A stretch of 5,052 nucleotides of DNA from Synergistales bacterium (GTDB lineage Bacteria; Synergistota; Synergistia; Synergistales; 79-D21), in NCBI GenBank assembly GCA_015657435.1, contig JADLKH010000003.1:358950-364001 (forward strand), in the 5' to 3' direction. A model generated the notes under the pieces. It did no database searches. It was not told the origin of the DNA and saw nothing but the letters and a program-made list of their open reading frames with translations. Positions 4,919-5,052 of this stretch are shown here, in pieces. How positions within the stretch are numbered: the first letter of the stretch is position 1; every line of letters begins with the position of its first letter. Made by a program: the position numbers and the translations under genes.

Positions 4919-5052
4919 GTGGAGGGTAAACCCGTGAAGCTTCTCTTCCTTTCGGAGGAAGAAATGATCAAGGCCGGCGTGCTCGACATGCCCGCCTGCC
5001 TCGAAACGATGGAGAAGGCCTTCACGCTCATCGGGAAGGGCGACTACCTCAT
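4919..5052 (+). CDS. Ornithine cyclodeaminase/mu-crystallin family protein, 3'-partial
   Basis: Only the first 44 residues are in the window. The text KLLFLSEEEMIKAGVLDMPA, followed by CLETMEKAFTLIGKGDYL, fits the N-terminal helix-rich region of the ornithine cyclodeaminase/mu-crystallin family. From memory it is closest to proteins annotated 'tyramine oxidase subunit B'. Family members are NAD(P)-dependent enzymes acting on amino acids or imines; the Rossmann domain would be further downstream, so the reaction cannot be assigned. The GTG at 4919 follows a near-perfect ribosome binding site (AAGGAGGTG, 4904-4912) with 6-nt spacing. A second in-frame GTG at 4934 (giving MKLLFLSEEE) has its own GGAGGG at 4921-4926 and would match the usual family start better. 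It follows the symporter by 90 bp and is probably cotranscribed with it. Confidence 0.7.
   Translation, partial: MEGKPVKLLFLSEEEMIKAGVLDMPACLETMEKAFTLIGKGDYL

Overview
The window reads as a high-GC (roughly 60% in coding parts) anaerobic bacterium that lives on amino acids. A member of Synergistota is my best guess. It rests on the combination of a BPD_transp_2-type ABC permease followed by a small DUF6672-like membrane-anchored protein, a GltS-type sodium/glutamate symporter of about 460 residues, and an ornithine cyclodeaminase-family gene behind a MurR/RpiR regulator. The assignment is inference; there is no rRNA or marker gene here.

Layout. (1) 1-1495, plus strand: the 3' part of an ABC importer operon, made of a permease (5' end outside the window) and a small downstream protein 4 bp later. 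It closes with a clear intrinsic terminator at 1456-1484, which oddly lies inside the reading frame of the second gene. (2) 1496-2105, plus strand: a 22-codon ORF whose first 14 residues look like the start of a Phd/YefM antitoxin. It overlaps by ATGA the start of a secreted L,D-transpeptidase (YkuD fold). A 12-bp tandem duplication spans the transpeptidase stop. (3) 2106-3008, minus strand: a MurR/RpiR-family regulator (HTH plus SIS), convergent with the transpeptidase. Its last residues and stop codon come from a GGGGTCAGACC-type motif. (4) 3009-3445: a 437-bp divergent intergenic region, AT-rich up to about 3300, with a TATAAT box, a repeated TAGTGAA heptamer and several small inverted repeats, followed by a leader with two interleaved inverted repeats. 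(5) 3446-4828, plus strand: a GltS-type symporter. (6) 4919 to the window end, plus strand: the start of an ornithine cyclodeaminase/mu-crystallin-family gene, possibly 'tyramine oxidase subunit B'.

How the parts fit. The SIS-domain regulator sits divergently from the symporter and the cyclodeaminase-family gene. The repeated heptamer flanks the best plus-strand -10 box. The simplest model is a locally regulated uptake-and-catabolism operon for glutamate or a related amino acid. The stretch from about 1390 to 2145 looks like a patch brought in or rearranged between two older transport/catabolism loci, because the genes on both sides end in sequence that does not look native. No CRISPR array, tRNA, rRNA or complete mobile element is visible.
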